From Spartobacteria bacterium UBA5019 (GTDB lineage: Bacteria; Verrucomicrobiota; Verrucomicrobiia; Chthoniobacterales; Terrimicrobiaceae), in NCBI GenBank assembly GCA_002396485.1, contig DGXZ01000067.1, positions 6,718 through 54,995 on the forward strand: a stretch of DNA of 48,278 nucleotides. The letters run 5' to 3'. Made by a program: the position numbers and the translations under genes. Positions 1 through 8,408 of the stretch are shown here, piece after piece. A model generated the notes under the pieces. That model had not been told where the DNA came from. It searched no databases and saw only the letters and a program-made list of their open reading frames with translations. Each line of letters begins with the position of its first letter. Positions within the stretch are counted from its first letter, which is position 1.

Positions 1-1489
1 CGCTGGTGATGTGGTCGTAGCCGGGAGCAATATCGGTGGTTAATGGCCCGAGCGTGTAAAATGGAGCCTCGCCGCACCACTCGAGCTGCTTGGCCATGTT
101 TTCCTCGATGAGATGCATGGGCACATGGCCCGGGCCTTCGTTCATCACCTGCACGCCGCGATCCCAAGCACGGCGGGTCAACTCGCCCTGCACCTGAAGC
201 TCGCCAAATTGCGCCTTGTCGTTGGCATCAGCAATCGAACCGGGGCGAAGTCCATCGCCGATCGAGAAAGAAACATCATAGGCAGCCATGATGTCGCAGA
301 TATCGTCCCAGTGCGTGTAGAGGAAGTTTTCCTTGTGATGCGCGAGGCACCATTTTGCCATAATGCTGCCACCACGGGAAACGATGCCGGTCATGCGCGA
401 AGCGGTGAGCGGCACGAAGCGCAGAAGCACGCCGGCATGGATCGTGAAGTAGTCCACACCCTGCTCGGCCTGTTCGATCAAAGTGTCGCGGAAAATTTCC
501 CAAGTAAGCTCCTCCGCCTTCCCACCCACCTTCTCCAGAGCCTGATAAATAGGAACTGTGCCGATCGGAACGGGTGAATTGCGGAGGATCCATTCGCGTG
601 TGGCGTGGATGTTTTTTCCCGTAGAGAGGTCCATCACGGTGTCGGCCCCCCACTTCGTGGACCAGCGCATTTTTTCGACCTCCTCTTCGATGCTGGAGGC
701 AACGGCACTGTTGCCGATGTTCGCATTGATTTTAACCAAAAAATTCCGCCCGATAATCATGGGCTCGAGCTCGGGATGATTGATGTTTGCAGGAATGATC
801 GCCCGTCCAGCTGCCACTTCCTCGCGCACAAATTCCGGAGTGATCTCAGCGGGAATGCGCTGTGGGAATCGGCGAAAAATGGAAGGCGTAAAATCGCTCT
901 CCACGCGCTGCGCGGAGCCCGAGTGCTGCTTGTCCAGACGATTGCGCAAGATATCGTCCGCTAAATCCGACATCTGAGCGCGCCCCATGTTTTCACGGAT
1001 CGCGATGAATTCCATTTCGGGAGTGATGATACCTTGGCGCGCATACCAGAGTTGAGTGACCGGATGCCCTGCCGAGGCCCGCAGCGGCTTGCGGCGCAGG
1101 CCTGGAAACTCCAAGAGGCGGTTGCGCTCCGCTGTGCTGGCATACTCGGCGTGATTGCGCGAAAGGTATCCATTGTCCTGTGGTTTGACTTCGCGACCTT
1201 CATATTCCTCAACATCCTTCCGGTCTTGAATCCATGAAGATCGAAGCGCAGGAAGGCCATTTTTCACATCGCCATCGAAATTGTCATCGCCCCACGGACC
1301 GGCGGCATCGTAAACACGAACCGGAGTATTTCTTTCCAGCGAACCATCGAGGCGCTTGGTATCGGAAAGCGAGATTTCACGCATGGGAACGCGGATTTGA
1401 GGATGGATTTCGCCTTCCACATAGACCCGGGTGGAATTCGGAAGCGGGTCGGAGCTGCTGGGTTCAAAGGCTTCGGCAGGTGCAATCAT
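1..1489 (-). CDS. thiC: Phosphomethylpyrimidine synthase ThiC (5' part, runs off left edge)
   Basis: ThiC converts aminoimidazole ribotide to hydroxymethylpyrimidine phosphate in thiamine synthesis; it is a cytoplasmic radical-SAM enzyme. About 496 codons are visible. They read through typical ThiC sequence: an N-terminal domain with VRVYDAAGPWGD, then QLWYARQGIITPEMEFIAIREN, KINANIGNS, MRWSTKWGADTVMDLSTG and NEGPGHVPMHLIEENM. The C-terminal CxxCxxxxC cluster motif that binds the 4Fe-4S centre lies beyond position 1 and cannot be checked. The start is the ATG read from 1489 down; an in-frame stop lies just upstream (1517-1519), so no longer start exists. No clear Shine-Dalgarno sequence precedes it. 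The upstream TPP riboswitch confirms the pathway. The gene is divergent from mraZ. Confidence 0.96.
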   Translation of the reverse strand, partial: MIAPAEAFEPSSSDPLPNSTRVYVEGEIHPQIRVPMREISLSDTKRLDGSLERNTPVRVYDAAGPWGDDNFDGDVKNGLPALRSSWIQDRKDVEEYEGREVKPQDNGYLSRNHAEYASTAERNRLLEFPGLRRKPLRASAGHPVTQLWYARQGIITPEMEFIAIRENMGRAQMSDLADDILRNRLDKQHSGSAQRVESDFTPSIFRRFPQRIPAEITPEFVREEVAAGRAIIPANINHPELEPMIIGRNFLVKINANIGNSAVASSIEEEVEKMRWSTKWGADTVMDLSTGKNIHATREWILRNSPVPIGTVPIYQALEKVGGKAEELTWEIFRDTLIEQAEQGVDYFTIHAGVLLRFVPLTASRMTGIVSRGGSIMAKWCLAHHKENFLYTHWDDICDIMAAYDVSFSIGDGLRPGSIADANDKAQFGELQVQGELTRRAWDRGVQVMNEGPGHVPMHLIEENMAKQLEWCGEAPFYTLGPLTTDIAPGYDHITS

Positions 1490-1576
1490 GATCGGTGGTT
1501 TTTCGTTTATTGGATTTCAACAGCCCTGAAATAGTTCCCAAGCAGAGGAGCAGAGCACATCGAAAAACTCGCGAAT

Positions 1577-1675
1577 TGCTGCTCCCTCCGCCGGTGTAAA
1601 CCGTCTCAGGTTCAAAGGGTCTTCCAGCACGATTTCGCGCACCAGAACTCTCAGCCCTCTCAGGCTCCCCTGCAT
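1577..1675 (-). promoter_or_regulatory. TPP riboswitch (THI element) upstream of thiC
   Basis: Read on the minus strand this segment carries the conserved THI-box blocks in order: GGGGAGCC, then GGCTGAGAG, then ACCCTTTGAACCTGAG, then ACACCGGCGGAGGGA. These match the pyrimidine-binding and pyrophosphate-binding arms of the known TPP aptamer. It ends about 90 bases before the thiC start, as expected for feedback control by thiamine pyrophosphate. The outer edges are approximate because the P1 stem is short (TGC with GCA). Confidence 0.93.
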
Positions 1676-1762
1676 ACCCGACATCTTTCGCCCGCCCATC
1701 AGATTGGTCAATCGGGAAAACAAGCGACGGAACCAAAAAAATTAAAAAAATTTATTGCATTG

Positions 1763-1797
1763 GTGGGTAGAAATGGGTAATTGTGGGGAGCAGTGGC
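1763..1797 (+). promoter_or_regulatory. Probable MraZ operator: four 10-bp-spaced TGGG boxes
   Basis: Four boxes GTGGG, ATGGG, GTGGG and GTGGC begin at 1763, 1773, 1783 and 1793. Each is followed by a five-base spacer, giving an exact ten-base period on one face of the helix. Known MraZ proteins bind tandem TGGG-type boxes with this spacing upstream of their own gene. The array ends 31 bases before the mraZ start, so autoregulation of the dcw operon is the natural reading. I could not place a convincing -35/-10 pair; TTGCAT at 1755 with a weak TAATTG at 1778 would overlap the boxes. Confidence 0.8.
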
Positions 1798-1828
1798 GAA
1801 TTTTGTCATAACATCCCAAAACCTATAA

Positions 1829-2281
1829 ATGCCGCAAGAGCCTACAGCACCGCCCTTTTACTCGGGGACTTACGAGCGCGCGATTGACGCCAAAAATCGC
1901 GTGGCGGTGCCATCGGCATGGGTCAAAGGCGAGGGGGCGGAATTTTTTGTAATCCCGCACCCTCAGGAGGGATACCTCATGGTGATGCCGCAGGAGGAAT
2001 TTCACTCCACTGAGCAGCGGATTCAGAGTTCCAATGCAACGGCCCAGGAAAAGCGCCAGGCAATCCGTCAGTTTTTCAGCGCAGCACATAAAGTCGCCAC
2101 CGACAAACAAGGCCGCATTCTGATCCCCGACTCACACGCCGCCTCGGCAGCCCTTTCGGGCGAGATTGTCTTCATCGGCGCAGGACGCCGTTTCGAGTTG
2201 TGGTCGAAGGACCGCCACTCTGCCGCCTCGGCGGTGAATGATGAAATCTACAAACGCGTGGCCGTCGATATCGGCCTCTAA
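1829..2281 (+). CDS. mraZ: Transcriptional regulator MraZ
   Basis: MraZ is a nucleoid-associated DNA-binding protein that controls the dcw operon. The 150-residue product has the two tandem SpoVT/AbrB-like halves of the family: FYSGTYERAIDAKNRVAVPSA near residues 10-30 and VATDKQGRILIP near residues 90-101. The second matches the conserved core D-x-x-GRI-x-IP. It is slightly longer at the N terminus than typical MraZ, by about nine residues. The ATG at 1829 has no visible Shine-Dalgarno sequence, but no other in-frame start preserves the first AbrB half. It is the first gene of the cluster and sits directly after a matching operator array, which supports self-control. A 194-base gap separates it from rsmH. 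Confidence 0.95.
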   Translation: MPQEPTAPPFYSGTYERAIDAKNRVAVPSAWVKGEGAEFFVIPHPQEGYLMVMPQEEFHSTEQRIQSSNATAQEKRQAIRQFFSAAHKVATDKQGRILIPDSHAASAALSGEIVFIGAGRRFELWSKDRHSAASAVNDEIYKRVAVDIGL

Positions 2282-2475
2282 TTTTCCTAATTCCAACCAA
2301 CCAAAACTTGATGAAACAAAACTGAAAATCCGCAGATCAATCCCGGAGGCCCTTTTCAGAAGAGGGTGAAGCCAGGATCAACCATGTGGATAAGCAATGA
2401 ATTTTCCCAGTATCCAATCCTATGCGAGATCTCGATTCCGACATTCATTTGGGAGTTTTTTCAGGAGGCCTTGAT
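2282..2475 (+). other. Intergenic leader between mraZ and rsmH
   Basis: This is the longest gap inside the dcw cluster. It holds a small stem-loop at 2350-2366 (CCCTTT paired with AGAGGG, five-base loop) with no T-run after it, so it is not an intrinsic terminator. It also holds most of a 31-codon open frame that overlaps the rsmH start. No clear promoter was found. Confidence 0.4.
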
Positions 2476-2479
2476 ATGA
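2384..2479 (+). CDS. Possible 31-residue leader peptide before rsmH
   Basis: A short frame begins at ATG 2384, preceded by AGGA at a seven-base spacing, and encodes a 31-residue aromatic and isoleucine-rich peptide. Its TGA stop overlaps the rsmH ATG as ATGA, the same arrangement seen at many later junctions in this cluster. That makes translational coupling to rsmH possible. I recognise no family. The frame could equally be chance in a 194-base gap, so confidence is low. Confidence 0.22.
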   Translation: MWISNEFSQYPILCEISIPTFIWEFFQEALI

Positions 2480-3402
2480 CCGCCAGCACTTATCACGTGC
2501 CTGTGATGGCAAAGCAGATCAAAGCATATTTGCAACCGGGACCAGGAATGTTGTTTTTGGACGGGACGGCCGGTGGCGGTGGACACTCCACTTTGCTTTT
2601 GCAAGCAGGTGCGGAGGTCATCGGCCTCGACCAGGACCCTCGAGCTCTTGCAGAATGCCGCGAAAGACTCAAAACTTTCGAATCCAGCGCACGCTTTGTG
2701 GAGTCGAATTTCCGTGATGCCTGCGAAGCACTTGACCATATTGGAGAAGAGCGCCTTCTGAACGGCGCGCTTTTGGACATCGGAGTCTCATCACACCAAC
2801 TCGATGAAGCGGAGCGCGGGTTCTCGCTTATGCGCGAAGGCCCCCTTGACATGCGGATGAGTCCGAGCGCGGCACAATCGGCTGCGGATGTTGTGAACAC
2901 GCTTCCAGTGGCAGAACTCACTCGAATTTTCCAACAATACGGCGAGGAGCAGAATGCCAGACGCATCGCGGCTAAAATCGTAGAAGCCAGGGCGACTCAC
3001 CCGTTCAAGACAACATTCGACCTCGTCAAAGCGGTGGAGAGCGTTTCCCCGCGCCGTAGCGCGAAGCATCCCGCGACAAAGGTTTTTCAGGCTCTGCGCA
3101 TTCATGTGAATGATGAACTTGACGCGCTGCGACATGCCCTGAACACCCTGCCTGCCCGTCTAGCAACGGGGGCTCGCCTTGCAGTGATCACATTCCACTC
3201 GCTTGAGGACCGCATCGTGAAGGTTTTCTTCCGCGAGCACAGCCGCGAATGGATCGACCGCCCCGAGTGGCCAAAGCCACGCAGGAATCCCGACCGCCTT
3301 TTCAAACTTCTTACCCCTCACCCGATCGCCCCAAGCGAGGGTGAAATGCAGCGAAACCAGAGATCACGCAGCGCCAAGCTGCGTGTTGTCGAAAAAATAT
3401 AG
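2476..3402 (+). CDS. rsmH: 16S rRNA m4C1402 methyltransferase RsmH
   Basis: RsmH (MraW) methylates N4 of C1402 in 16S rRNA using S-adenosylmethionine and is a standard dcw member. The 308-residue product has the family N terminus YHVPVM, the SAM-binding loop DGTAGGGGHS, the acidic motif GLDQDPRAL, the DIGVSSHQLDEAERGFS block, and late motifs FQALRIHVNDEL and ITFHSLEDRIVK. I chose ATG 2476 because a perfect AGGAGG lies at 2463-2468, seven bases upstream, and because orthologues start near this point. An in-frame ATG at 2422 would add 18 residues without such a site. ftsL follows after ten bases. Confidence 0.95.
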   Translation: MTASTYHVPVMAKQIKAYLQPGPGMLFLDGTAGGGGHSTLLLQAGAEVIGLDQDPRALAECRERLKTFESSARFVESNFRDACEALDHIGEERLLNGALLDIGVSSHQLDEAERGFSLMREGPLDMRMSPSAAQSAADVVNTLPVAELTRIFQQYGEEQNARRIAAKIVEARATHPFKTTFDLVKAVESVSPRRSAKHPATKVFQALRIHVNDELDALRHALNTLPARLATGARLAVITFHSLEDRIVKVFFREHSREWIDRPEWPKPRRNPDRLFKLLTPHPIAPSEGEMQRNQRSRSAKLRVVEKI

Positions 3403-3412
3403 GAGTCCAACC

Positions 3413-3787
3413 ATGAACACCGAACTGACGACACCCATTAATTCCAACCCCATCCAGATAGGAAAAATTCTCTGCGTCTCTGCCATCGTAACCACCCTGC
3501 TCGCGGTGGGACTTGGTTTCGTCTACATCAAAAATCAGCAATTTGCCATCGGAGAGCAGATCCGCCAGACAGAGCGCAAAATCCAGCAGGTGCGCGCCGA
3601 GAATGACGTCTTGCTTGCCAAGGTCACCGAACTCACATCCCGCCCGGCGCTCCAAGCGCGTGTGAAATCCGGGTACATCGCCGTGGTGAATATCACAGGC
3701 GACAAAATCGCGCGTCTCACGCCTCCCGCGCAAGCCACCGAGGCTGGAACACTGCGCACAGCATTCAACGAAGTCGGCCGGCAATGA
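3413..3787 (+). CDS. ftsL: Cell division protein FtsL-like
   Basis: This 124-residue protein has the layout of FtsL, a bitopic divisome protein acting with FtsB and FtsQ. A short cytoplasmic N terminus is followed by one membrane segment at about residues 19-40 (ILCVSAIVTTLLAVGLGFVY). Then comes a predicted coiled coil rich in E, Q and R at about 45-80. Sequence conservation in FtsL is weak, so the call rests on size, topology and position between rsmH and ftsI. ATG 3413 is preceded by AGGAG at 3401-3405. The stop overlaps the ftsI start as ATGA. Confidence 0.82.
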   Translation: MNTELTTPINSNPIQIGKILCVSAIVTTLLAVGLGFVYIKNQQFAIGEQIRQTERKIQQVRAENDVLLAKVTELTSRPALQARVKSGYIAVVNITGDKIARLTPPAQATEAGTLRTAFNEVGRQ

Positions 3788-5550
3788 AGTTTACGGCGAA
3801 CACACGCATAGGAATAGCCTGTGGCATCGCCGCCAGTATCTTTACAGTCTTTTCAGCTAGGCTGATTCATCTCCATGTCGCAAAGCATGACGAATACTCA
3901 CGTCTTGCAGCCCAAAAACACCTCACCCGCCAGATCATTCATGCCAAGCGGGGCATGATCCTTGATCGAAACGGAGAAATTCTTGCCACAAATCTTCCCG
4001 TGCGAACGGTGTTTGCCGACGCCTCACGCATGAAAAAACCCGAGGCCCTTGCCGCACTCGTCGCAAGCCATCTGGGCCTCGACGAAAAGGAGGTTCTTGA
4101 AAAATTTTCCACAGGCAAAAAATACATTGTCCTCAAGCGAGAAGTTCCCGAGGAAACAGCCGTGGCCCTCTGGAACGACATGCAGAAACAGAAACTGCGG
4201 GGAATTTTTTCAGAACAGGATGCTGTCCGCATCTACCCGAATGGAGAGGTTCTTGGGCATGTCCTCGGATTCCTCAACCACGAGGGCAAGGCCGTGCAGG
4301 GCGTGGAACTCTCGATGGAAAGCCAACTCGCCGGCAAGGACGGCTATCGCTTCATCGAACGCGACCGCACCGGTCGTGAAATCGTTCTCTACCGAGGCAT
4401 CGAGGAGGAACCGGAGCATGGCAAAAATGTCCGCCTCACCATCGACATGGGCCTCCAATCCATCTTGGAAGAGGAACTCGATGCTGCCTACAAAGACCTC
4501 AAGCCCGAAACAGCCAATGCCGTCCTGGTGGATCCAAAAACTGGCGCCATTCTCGCAATGGCCTGCAGACCTTGCTTCAACCCCAACGAGCCGGGCAAAG
4601 CCCAGCCGGAGCAAATGAAAAACCGGGCCATCATCGACATGGTGGAGCCCGGTTCGACATTCAAAATCGTCGTTGCTGCAGGCGCACTCAATGAAGGCAA
4701 GGTCGATGAAAAGACAACCATCTTCTGCGAGAACGGCCGCTTCGCCTACGGAGGCCGCATCCTCAAGGACCATCACGGCTATGGAAACATGGATGTCCAC
4801 GAAATCCTTGTGAAATCCTCAAACATCGGCTCCGCCAAGATGGCCCTCATGATGGGCGGGGATAAATTCTACGAGTATGTCCGCCGCTTCGGATTCGGAG
4901 AACGCCTCGGAATCGAACTGCCTGGAGAAATCCCTGGACTTGTTCATCCCCCGGCGCGCTGGGACAAACTCACCATCACCCGCATGCCCATGGGCCACTC
5001 GGTTGCCGTGACACCGCTTCAGATCGCGATGGGAATGTCCGTAATAGCAAACGCTGGGCGTCTCATGGCTCCGCGAATCGTCCAATCCGTGGAAAAGGAA
5101 AATGGTGAGATCGCCATGAAAAAAGAGCCCATTGTCATGCGCGAGGTTGTTCCGGAAAAAACCGCCCACTTCGTAGCGGAGGCTCTTATTGGAGTCACTC
5201 AACCCGGCGGCACGGCTGCCTTTGCAAGGGTCAATGGCTTTCAAGTTGCAGGCAAAACCGGCACCGCTCAGAAAGTCAGTCCCCATGGAGGTTACGCTGC
5301 CGGGAAGTATGTTGTTTCATTTGTCGGATTCATGCCGGCGGAAGATCCCAAGTTCGTTCTACTGGTCATGGTGGACGATGCGAAGATCGCATCGAACCTG
5401 AACTATGGCGGGCTTGTCGCAGCACCCATTTTCTCACGTATCGCAGAGCGCGCAGCACGGCATCTGGATCTCACACCAACAATGCCGCCCATTCCGCTTC
5501 AACCCGCCCCGATCGCCAGCACATCAACGACGGAGGAGCGCAGCAACTGA
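3784..5550 (+). CDS. ftsI: Septal peptidoglycan transpeptidase FtsI (class B PBP3)
   Basis: FtsI crosslinks septal peptidoglycan in the periplasm, working with FtsW. The 588-residue protein has an N-terminal membrane anchor at about residues 8-32, then the PBP dimerisation domain with RGMILDRNGEILA near 56. The transpeptidase domain carries all three active-site motifs: S291-x-x-K294 in EPGSTFK, S345-S-N347, and K491-T-G493. There are no PASTA repeats. The length matches proteobacterial FtsI. It overlaps ftsL by four bases and is followed four bases later by murE. The proline-rich C-terminal tail after about residue 565 is of unknown use. Confidence 0.95.
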   Translation: MKFTANTRIGIACGIAASIFTVFSARLIHLHVAKHDEYSRLAAQKHLTRQIIHAKRGMILDRNGEILATNLPVRTVFADASRMKKPEALAALVASHLGLDEKEVLEKFSTGKKYIVLKREVPEETAVALWNDMQKQKLRGIFSEQDAVRIYPNGEVLGHVLGFLNHEGKAVQGVELSMESQLAGKDGYRFIERDRTGREIVLYRGIEEEPEHGKNVRLTIDMGLQSILEEELDAAYKDLKPETANAVLVDPKTGAILAMACRPCFNPNEPGKAQPEQMKNRAIIDMVEPGSTFKIVVAAGALNEGKVDEKTTIFCENGRFAYGGRILKDHHGYGNMDVHEILVKSSNIGSAKMALMMGGDKFYEYVRRFGFGERLGIELPGEIPGLVHPPARWDKLTITRMPMGHSVAVTPLQIAMGMSVIANAGRLMAPRIVQSVEKENGEIAMKKEPIVMREVVPEKTAHFVAEALIGVTQPGGTAAFARVNGFQVAGKTGTAQKVSPHGGYAAGKYVVSFVGFMPAEDPKFVLLVMVDDAKIASNLNYGGLVAAPIFSRIAERAARHLDLTPTMPPIPLQPAPIASTSTTEERSN

Positions 5551-5554
5551 TCCG

Positions 5555-7027
5555 ATGAATCTGAGAAACCTTCTACAATCATCGGGAATCTCGCCTGGCT
5601 TGGCCGACCTCGAGATTTCTTCACTTTGCTTCGACTCCCGACAAGCTGTTGATGGCTCGCTTTTCTTTGCACTGCCGGGGAAACACTCGGATGGCACCGC
5701 ATTCATCCAGCAAGCCGCAGAGAGAGGGGCGATTGCCGCGATCGCCGAAAAAGAGGTTGCTGACAGCCCTTGCCCGGTTGTCGTTGTCCCGGACGCAAGG
5801 GTAGCAATGGCCGATATCGGTGCAGCGTTTTTTGAGCACCCCGACCGCGCGCTCAAGTGCGTGGGAGTCACAGGCACCAACGGCAAAACAACGACGACCT
5901 ACCTGGTCCGCCACATTTTTGAGCACGCCGCGCAACGCTGCGGGCTGATTGGAACAATCAAATACATCATCGCGGATGAGGAACAACCCGCTCCCCATAC
6001 GACGCCGGAGTCGATAGACATCCAAAAAATCCTATCTCAAATCCGGGACACAGGAGGACGGGCTGTGGCAATGGAGGTTTCGAGCCACGCGATCGTTCAG
6101 AACCGCGTGAGAGGTATCGAATTCGATGCGGCGGCTTTCACGAATCTCACACAGGACCACCTCGACTATCACGGATCGATGGATGCCTACTTCGAGGCCA
6201 AGGCAGGGCTTTTCGAGGCGCTAGCATCCCAGAAAAACAAGAAGGGCCGGGCGATTGTGAATCTCGATGACCGATACGGACAGAGACTCGTCGATCAATT
6301 TTCAAAACGGCTCAAAATCCTTACCTTCGGACGCAGCGTTCATGCGGAGTTCAGAGCCTCCGCCGTGCGCCAGGAAATGAACGGAACCACATTCACTCTG
6401 GAGGCTCGCGGCAAAAGCTACCTCGTCAGGCTGCCGCTCATCGGCTTGTTCAATGTTTACAACGCACTTGCAGCGATTGCGCTGACAGTCACATGTGGCG
6501 TTGAGATGAGGGCCGCAATCAACGCACTCGCAGCCGCTCCACAAGTCCCCGGACGCCTCGAACGCGTTCCCGCGAAGCGCAACTTCCAGGTTTATGTGGA
6601 TTACGCGCACACCGACGACGCGCTGAGAAACGTCCTGCGCACATTGCGCGAGTTGAATCCCGCCCACATCATCACCGTATGTGGATGTGGCGGGGACCGC
6701 GACCGCGCGAAACGGCCGCTCATGGCCGCAGCCGCAGCCGAACTCTCGGACCACATCATCATCACATCAGACAACCCGCGCAGCGAGAATCCAGAGGACA
6801 TCCTCAAAGACATGCAGGCCGGCATGCGAGGCCGGGCCCATGAGAAAATCACTGCTCGAGAAACAGCAATCCGCCGTGCCATTGAGCTCGTAGGCCCTGG
6901 TGGGATTGTTCTCATAGCAGGCAAGGGACACGAAAAATTCCAGGAATTCGCCGAGACCAAAGTCCCCTTCGATGATGTCGCCGTCGCGGACAGGGCGATT
7001 ACGGACAAGAAGGGAGCGGAATCGTAA
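5555..7027 (+). CDS. murE: UDP-MurNAc-tripeptide synthetase MurE
   Basis: MurE adds the third amino acid to UDP-MurNAc-L-Ala-D-Glu in the cytoplasm. The 490-residue protein has the ATP-binding loop GTNGKTTTT (G107 to about 115), the substrate motif HTTPESIDI, the EVSSHAI block, and the ligase C-terminal domain with DYAHTDDALRN. D406-N-P-R409 followed by SENP is the motif that, in characterised MurE enzymes, marks specificity for meso-diaminopimelate rather than lysine. That fits a didermic cell. The start is ATG 5555, right after the ftsI stop; a GGAGGAG lies rather far upstream, so coupling from ftsI is likely. Confidence 0.95.
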   Translation: MNLRNLLQSSGISPGLADLEISSLCFDSRQAVDGSLFFALPGKHSDGTAFIQQAAERGAIAAIAEKEVADSPCPVVVVPDARVAMADIGAAFFEHPDRALKCVGVTGTNGKTTTTYLVRHIFEHAAQRCGLIGTIKYIIADEEQPAPHTTPESIDIQKILSQIRDTGGRAVAMEVSSHAIVQNRVRGIEFDAAAFTNLTQDHLDYHGSMDAYFEAKAGLFEALASQKNKKGRAIVNLDDRYGQRLVDQFSKRLKILTFGRSVHAEFRASAVRQEMNGTTFTLEARGKSYLVRLPLIGLFNVYNALAAIALTVTCGVEMRAAINALAAAPQVPGRLERVPAKRNFQVYVDYAHTDDALRNVLRTLRELNPAHIITVCGCGGDRDRAKRPLMAAAAAELSDHIIITSDNPRSENPEDILKDMQAGMRGRAHEKITARETAIRRAIELVGPGGIVLIAGKGHEKFQEFAETKVPFDDVAVADRAITDKKGAES

Positions 7028-7028
7028 A

Positions 7029-8408
7029 ATGGATAAAACTCCTCTGCTCGAAATCGCTTCCATGTCAGGCTCGAAGCTCCTGCGGGATGCTCCCAGAGTG
7101 ACCATTTCCAACATAAGCAAGGATACACGCACGATTCTTCCAGGGGACCTCTACATCGGCCTGCGCGGAGAGAATTTTGATGGCAACGTCTTCGCCTCTC
7201 AGGCGATTGAAAAGGGAGCCGCCGCCGTGCTTCTTGATTCACCCGAGGAGGCACAAAGACTCAAGGCATCCGTTCCCGTTCTCCTCGCGGAGAACAGCCT
7301 GACCGCCCTGACAAACCTTGCCGCTGCATGGCGCGCAAAACTCGATCTCAAAGTTCTGGGCATCACCGGCAGCAGCGGCAAAACAAGCACAAAGGAATTC
7401 GCGGCAGCGGTGCTGGGCAGCAAATTCAAAGTGGTTAAGACCCAAGGCAACCTGAATAACCATATTGGACTTCCCCTTTCCATCCTCGCCGCAAGCTCAA
7501 GCGACAAGGCAGCGGTCTGGGAAATCGGCATGAACCATCCGGGCGAAATCGCCCCGCTCGCCGCATTGGCCAATCCAGACTGCGCAATCATCACTAACAT
7601 CGGCACCGCGCATATCGAATACATGAAGAGCCGCGATGCCATCGCCTTGGAAAAAGGCATGCTTGCAGAGGCGGTGTCGGCTGATGGCAGTGTGATTCTC
7701 TCAGCGGATGACGATAAGAGCGACTCGATAGCCGCGCGCTGCCGCGCAAAGGTGATCCGAACCGGCCTGAAAGACGGAAGCCTCATAGCCACGGAGATCG
7801 TTCCCAACCCAGTCGGGGCGGCATTCAAAGTAACTCTCCGTTCGGCGGGAAAAGCGACGACCGTTCAGGCATCAATTCCTGTTCAAGGATTGCACATGGT
7901 CCAGAACGCCCTCATGGCCATTGCTGCAGGCTTGGAATTGGGCGTGCCTCTGGATTCCGCTGTCAAAGGCCTGGCACGCACAGAACTAGCCGGAGGCCGG
8001 TTGGAAAAACGCGTGCACAGAGGAGTCACATTCCTGGATGACACTTACAACGCGAACCCCGATTCCATGGAAGCTGCGTTGAGCACTCTGCGCTTCACTC
8101 CCTGCATGGGTCGCCGCATTGCCGTCCTCGGTAAAATGGGGGAACTCGGCGACTATGCCGCCGAGGGATATTCACGTGTCGGCTGCGCCACTGTGAAGTA
8201 TGCCGATGTTCTCGTGACCGTGGGCCCGGAGGCCCGCCACATCTCGGCAACAGCAAGGGAACTTGGATTCAGTCGTATCCACGAGGTCGAAGACACTTCT
8301 GCGGCAGCCAGAATCATCGACCAACTCGCACGCCCCGGAGATCTCGTCCTCGTCAAAGGCAGCCGCTCCGCACGAATGGAAACTCTTTTTCAAAAACTCC
8401 AAAGCTGA
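7029..8408 (+). CDS. murF: UDP-MurNAc-tripeptide:D-Ala-D-Ala ligase MurF
   Basis: MurF adds D-alanyl-D-alanine to complete the UDP-MurNAc-pentapeptide. The 459-residue protein shows the Mur ligase fold: an N-terminal domain with SKDTRTILPGDLYIGLRGENFDG, the ATP loop GITGSSGKTSTKEF, the MurF-type block TQGNLNNHIGLPLS, the metal-site region EIGMNHPGEIAPL, and a C-terminal part with FLDDTYNANPDSM. ATG 7029 begins one base after the murE stop and has GGGAG upstream at about 7012. The stop overlaps the mraY start as TGATG. Confidence 0.95.
   Translation: MDKTPLLEIASMSGSKLLRDAPRVTISNISKDTRTILPGDLYIGLRGENFDGNVFASQAIEKGAAAVLLDSPEEAQRLKASVPVLLAENSLTALTNLAAAWRAKLDLKVLGITGSSGKTSTKEFAAAVLGSKFKVVKTQGNLNNHIGLPLSILAASSSDKAAVWEIGMNHPGEIAPLAALANPDCAIITNIGTAHIEYMKSRDAIALEKGMLAEAVSADGSVILSADDDKSDSIAARCRAKVIRTGLKDGSLIATEIVPNPVGAAFKVTLRSAGKATTVQASIPVQGLHMVQNALMAIAAGLELGVPLDSAVKGLARTELAGGRLEKRVHRGVTFLDDTYNANPDSMEAALSTLRFTPCMGRRIAVLGKMGELGDYAAEGYSRVGCATVKYADVLVTVGPEARHISATARELGFSRIHEVEDTSAAARIIDQLARPGDLVLVKGSRSARMETLFQKLQS

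Noticed and set aside
1517..1723. A 68-residue frame upstream of thiC
   Set aside because: It overlaps the TPP aptamer almost exactly; the conserved bases follow RNA structure, not codons.
1803..1829. TTGTCA and TATAAA as a promoter for mraZ
   Set aside because: The spacer is only 15 bases and the start of transcription would fall after the mraZ ATG, with no alternative start that keeps the protein intact.
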